Source: Bacteroidales bacterium (GTDB taxonomy: Bacteria > Bacteroidota > Bacteroidia > Bacteroidales > B39-G9). From it: 7,014 bases of DNA. The DNA is taken from contig JAGLDO010000111.1 of the NCBI GenBank assembly GCA_023145555.1, positions 1 through 7,014 of the forward strand, in the 5' to 3' direction. Both the position numbers and the translations under genes were made by a program. Below are positions 4,953 to 7,014 of the stretch, in pieces. Numbering within the stretch: position 1 is the first letter of the stretch; each line of letters opens with the position of its first letter. The notes under the pieces are model-generated. The model saw only the letters and a program-made list of their open reading frames with translations. It was not told where the DNA came from and searched no databases.

Positions 4953-6842
4953 ATGAGCGAGCAAATAAAACATGAATGTGGAATAGCTTTAGTAAGGTTG
5001 TTAAAACCTCTTGAATACTATCAATCGAAGTATGGAACATGGCAATATGGTTTGCAAAAGTTATACTTGCTAATGGAGAAACAGAGAAACAGGGGACAAG
5101 ATGGAGCCGGTGTAGCATGCGTAAAGTTTGATTTGCAGCCCGGAAATAAATATATTTTTAGAGCTCGTTCAAATGCATCAATGCCAATTGTTAATGTTTT
5201 TGATGAAATAAATTCAAAAATTGAAATAAACCAAAAATTATCTGAAGATGCTAATTGGTCAAAGAATAATTTACCTTTCGCAGGAGAATTATACTTGGGT
5301 CATTTGAGATATGGAACATTCGGGAGAAATAATATAGATAATGTACATCCTGTAATGCGTGAAAATAATTGGAAATCGAGAAATTTGGTTATTGCCGGTA
5401 ATTTTAATTTAACTAATGTTGATGAACTTTTTCAAACATTAATAGATTTAGGTCAGTATCCAAAAGATTATTCCGACACCGTCACAATACTTGAAAAATT
5501 AGGTCATTTCTTAGACGAAGAAAATCAGATACTCTTTAATAAATTTAAACAACAAGGTTATCAAAATAAAGAAATTTCAAAACTTATTGCACAATCGTTA
5601 GATGTTAAACACGTATTAAGCGAAGCAAGTGAAAAGTGGGACGGTGGTTATGTTATTGCAGGTCTTATTGGACACGGCGATGCTTTTGTGAATAGAGACC
5701 CAAATGGTATTCGTCCGGCATTTTATTATCATGATGATGAGATAGTAGTTGCTGCCTCTGAGAGAGCTGCTATTCAGACAGTACTAAACGTACCTATTGA
5801 ATCAATCAAAGAAATAAAACCGGGTTATGCTTTAATTGTTAAGAAGAATGGCGATGTTTCAGAAGATCAAATAAGAAAACCCGAAGAAAGAAAGTCGTGT
5901 TCATTCGAAAGGATTTATTTCTCCCGTGGTAGTGATTTTGATATCTATAAAGAAAGGAAAAAATTAGGAGAATTGTTAGCTCCGGAAATATACAACGCTT
6001 TAAAAAGAGACATTAAAAACGCTGTTTTTTCATTTATCCCAAATACTGCCGAAACGGCTTTCTATGGAATGATGGAAGGTATGGATAATTTATTTATTAA
6101 AGAGAAAAAACAAATATTAGCTAAGCTAGGTAATAAAATAACCGATGAACAGTTAGATGAAATTGTATCCTTAAAATTAAGAGTTGAAAAAATTGCTGTT
6201 AAAGATGTGAAGTTACGAACTTTTATTTCTGAAGATAAAGGTAGAAACGATATTGTTGAACATGTATATGATATTACTTACGGAACAATTAAGAGAGATG
6301 TAGATAGCATGGTTGTCATTGACGATTCTATTGTTAGAGGAACAACGCTAAAGCAAAGTATTTTGAAAATTTTAGATAGGTTGGTACCAAAGCAAATTAT
6401 AATAGTTTCATCTGCTCCGCAAATACGTTATCCGGATTGTTATGGTATAGATATGGCAAAATTAAGTGATTTTGTTGCTTTTAATGCTGCTATTGAGTTG
6501 CTAAAGGAAACAGGAAAAGAAAATATAATTAACGAGGTTTATCAAAAATCAAAACTACAACAAAATTTACCTAAAGAGCAAATTGTTAATTATGTAAAAG
6601 AAATTTATGAGCCTTTCTCAAATGAGGAAATATCAAATAAAATTAGTCAATTGCTTAAGCCCAAAAATATTAAAGCGGATGTTAAAATTATTTATCAAAC
6701 TGTTGAAAAACTTCACATAGCATGCCCAAATGATTTGGGAGATTGGTATTTTACAGGTGATTACCCAACACCCGGCGGAAACAAAGTTGTAAATTCAGCT
6801 TATATTAATTATATTGAAGGGAAAAATATTAGAGCATATTAA
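4953..6842 (+). CDS. purF: Amidophosphoribosyltransferase-family enzyme, long Bacteroidota form
   Basis: Family reaction: glutamine + PRPP to phosphoribosylamine, the first step of purine synthesis in the cytoplasm. The protein has 629 residues, against about 505 for E. coli PurF. The N-terminal class II amidotransferase domain (about 9-300) has the nucleophile Cys9 after an eight-residue presumed propeptide (MSEQIKHE|C), RNRGQDGAG (45-53), GHLRYGTFG (116-124, Arg119), SDTVTIL (174-180, Asp175) and RDPNGIRP (248-255). The phosphoribosyltransferase part has the PRPP loop VVIDDSIVRGTT (454-465), then APQIRYPDCYGIDM (488-501). Oddities: GNFNLTN (149-155) stands where E. coli has NGNLTN, putting Phe151 at the oxyanion glycine; only LRTFI (421-425) of the PRPP flap survives; there is an insertion near 378-420 and a C-terminal extension after about 510. 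No CxxC, so no B. subtilis-type iron-sulfur site. It could be a paralogue beside a standard PurF. Confidence 0.85.
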   Translation: MSEQIKHECGIALVRLLKPLEYYQSKYGTWQYGLQKLYLLMEKQRNRGQDGAGVACVKFDLQPGNKYIFRARSNASMPIVNVFDEINSKIEINQKLSEDANWSKNNLPFAGELYLGHLRYGTFGRNNIDNVHPVMRENNWKSRNLVIAGNFNLTNVDELFQTLIDLGQYPKDYSDTVTILEKLGHFLDEENQILFNKFKQQGYQNKEISKLIAQSLDVKHVLSEASEKWDGGYVIAGLIGHGDAFVNRDPNGIRPAFYYHDDEIVVAASERAAIQTVLNVPIESIKEIKPGYALIVKKNGDVSEDQIRKPEERKSCSFERIYFSRGSDFDIYKERKKLGELLAPEIYNALKRDIKNAVFSFIPNTAETAFYGMMEGMDNLFIKEKKQILAKLGNKITDEQLDEIVSLKLRVEKIAVKDVKLRTFISEDKGRNDIVEHVYDITYGTIKRDVDSMVVIDDSIVRGTTLKQSILKILDRLVPKQIIIVSSAPQIRYPDCYGIDMAKLSDFVAFNAAIELLKETGKENIINEVYQKSKLQQNLPKEQIVNYVKEIYEPFSNEEISNKISQLLKPKNIKADVKIIYQTVEKLHIACPNDLGDWYFTGDYPTPGGNKVVNSAYINYIEGKNIRAY

Positions 6843-7014
6843 CCTGAGTTCGATATAAGGAATATATACAGCTTTAAGCCCAAAGGGAAAGTGTGTAGCA
6901 GGTAAAAACACTTGTCATGTAAAAATATTGTTTTATCAATAAAAAATACTGTTTAATCAATACCATTTAACTATTGCTATTGCATTGCGTATCATTTAAT
7001 AAAAACACAGAAAT
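6843..7014. other. Non-coding end of window after the purF-like gene
   Basis: No gene or convincing terminator was seen here. Besides the tandem 21-bp units it holds a weak six-base inverted repeat (AAGTGT at 6889-6894 with ACACTT at 6908-6913), which has no T-run, and three close copies of ATTGC at 6973-6987. The 6843-6915 part is visibly richer in G and C than the rest of the gap, so it may belong to a different element that continues beyond the window. Confidence 0.5.
6921..6962 (+). repeat. Two abutting 21-bp tandem repeat units
   Basis: Units 6921-6941 and 6942-6962 directly abut and agree at 19 of 21 positions, each ending in ATCAATA. The 21-base period equals about two helical turns, so both copies present the same face, as expected of paired protein-binding sites. 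The DNA is A/T-rich, so simple slippage is an alternative. Confidence 0.7.

Noticed and set aside
6883..6913. Terminator after the purF-like gene
   Set aside because: The AAGTGT/ACACTT stem has six pairs, a 13-base loop and no T-run after it.
6843..6920. Edge of an insertion sequence
   Set aside because: The base composition shift is suggestive, but there is no transposase, terminal inverted repeat pair or target-site duplication inside the window.
4839..6962. Same repeat family on both sides of the purF-like gene
   Set aside because: The upstream and downstream 21-bp repeats share only a TTGATTA-like core on opposite strands; too short in A/T-rich DNA to call related.

Overview
The window is strongly A+T-rich. 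It looks like chromosomal DNA from a member of the Bacteroidota (Bacteroidetes). Four things point there: an exbB - small membrane gene - exbD - exbD cluster; start codons without purine-rich Shine-Dalgarno sites, preceded instead by A/T-rich leaders; a good match to the Bacteroidota promoter pattern TTTG-N19-TAnnTTTG ahead of exbB; and a long (629-residue) form of amidophosphoribosyltransferase. All recognised genes lie on the + strand. No rRNA, tRNA, CRISPR array or transposase was recognised.

Layout: (1) bases 1-693 are the C-terminal two thirds of a cytoplasmic type I L-asparaginase, cut by the left edge. (2) Bases 694-917 are non-coding and hold a possible terminator and a good promoter. 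(3) Bases 918-3300 form a four-gene energy-transduction operon: a MotA/TolQ/ExbB proton-channel subunit with a signal peptide and an acidic periplasmic tail, an unrecognised four-helix membrane protein, and two different ExbD subunits. A perfect 11-bp hairpin with a T-run sits between the second and third genes, and a strong terminator closes the operon. (4) Bases 3542-4842 hold a two-gene unit: a tandem universal stress protein and an exported SPOR-domain protein, 2 nt apart. (5) Bases 4953-6842 encode the long PurF-family enzyme, preceded by a 21-bp imperfect direct repeat. (6) Bases 6843-7014 are non-coding and contain two abutting 21-bp repeat units.

How the genes work together: the ExbB and ExbD proteins should form an inner-membrane motor that uses proton flow to drive TonB-dependent outer-membrane import. 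No tonB gene lies in the window, so the energised partner must be elsewhere. The Usp and SPOR genes look co-transcribed but act in different compartments (cytoplasm and periplasm). The asparaginase and the PurF-like enzyme both belong to nitrogen/glutamine/asparagine metabolism but show no direct link to the motor operon.

I see no clearly new defence or mobile system. The points most worth a second look are the uncharacterised membrane protein inside the motor operon, the internal hairpin that may set subunit ratios, the unusual active-site residues of the PurF-like enzyme, and the paired 21-bp repeats on both sides of its gene.
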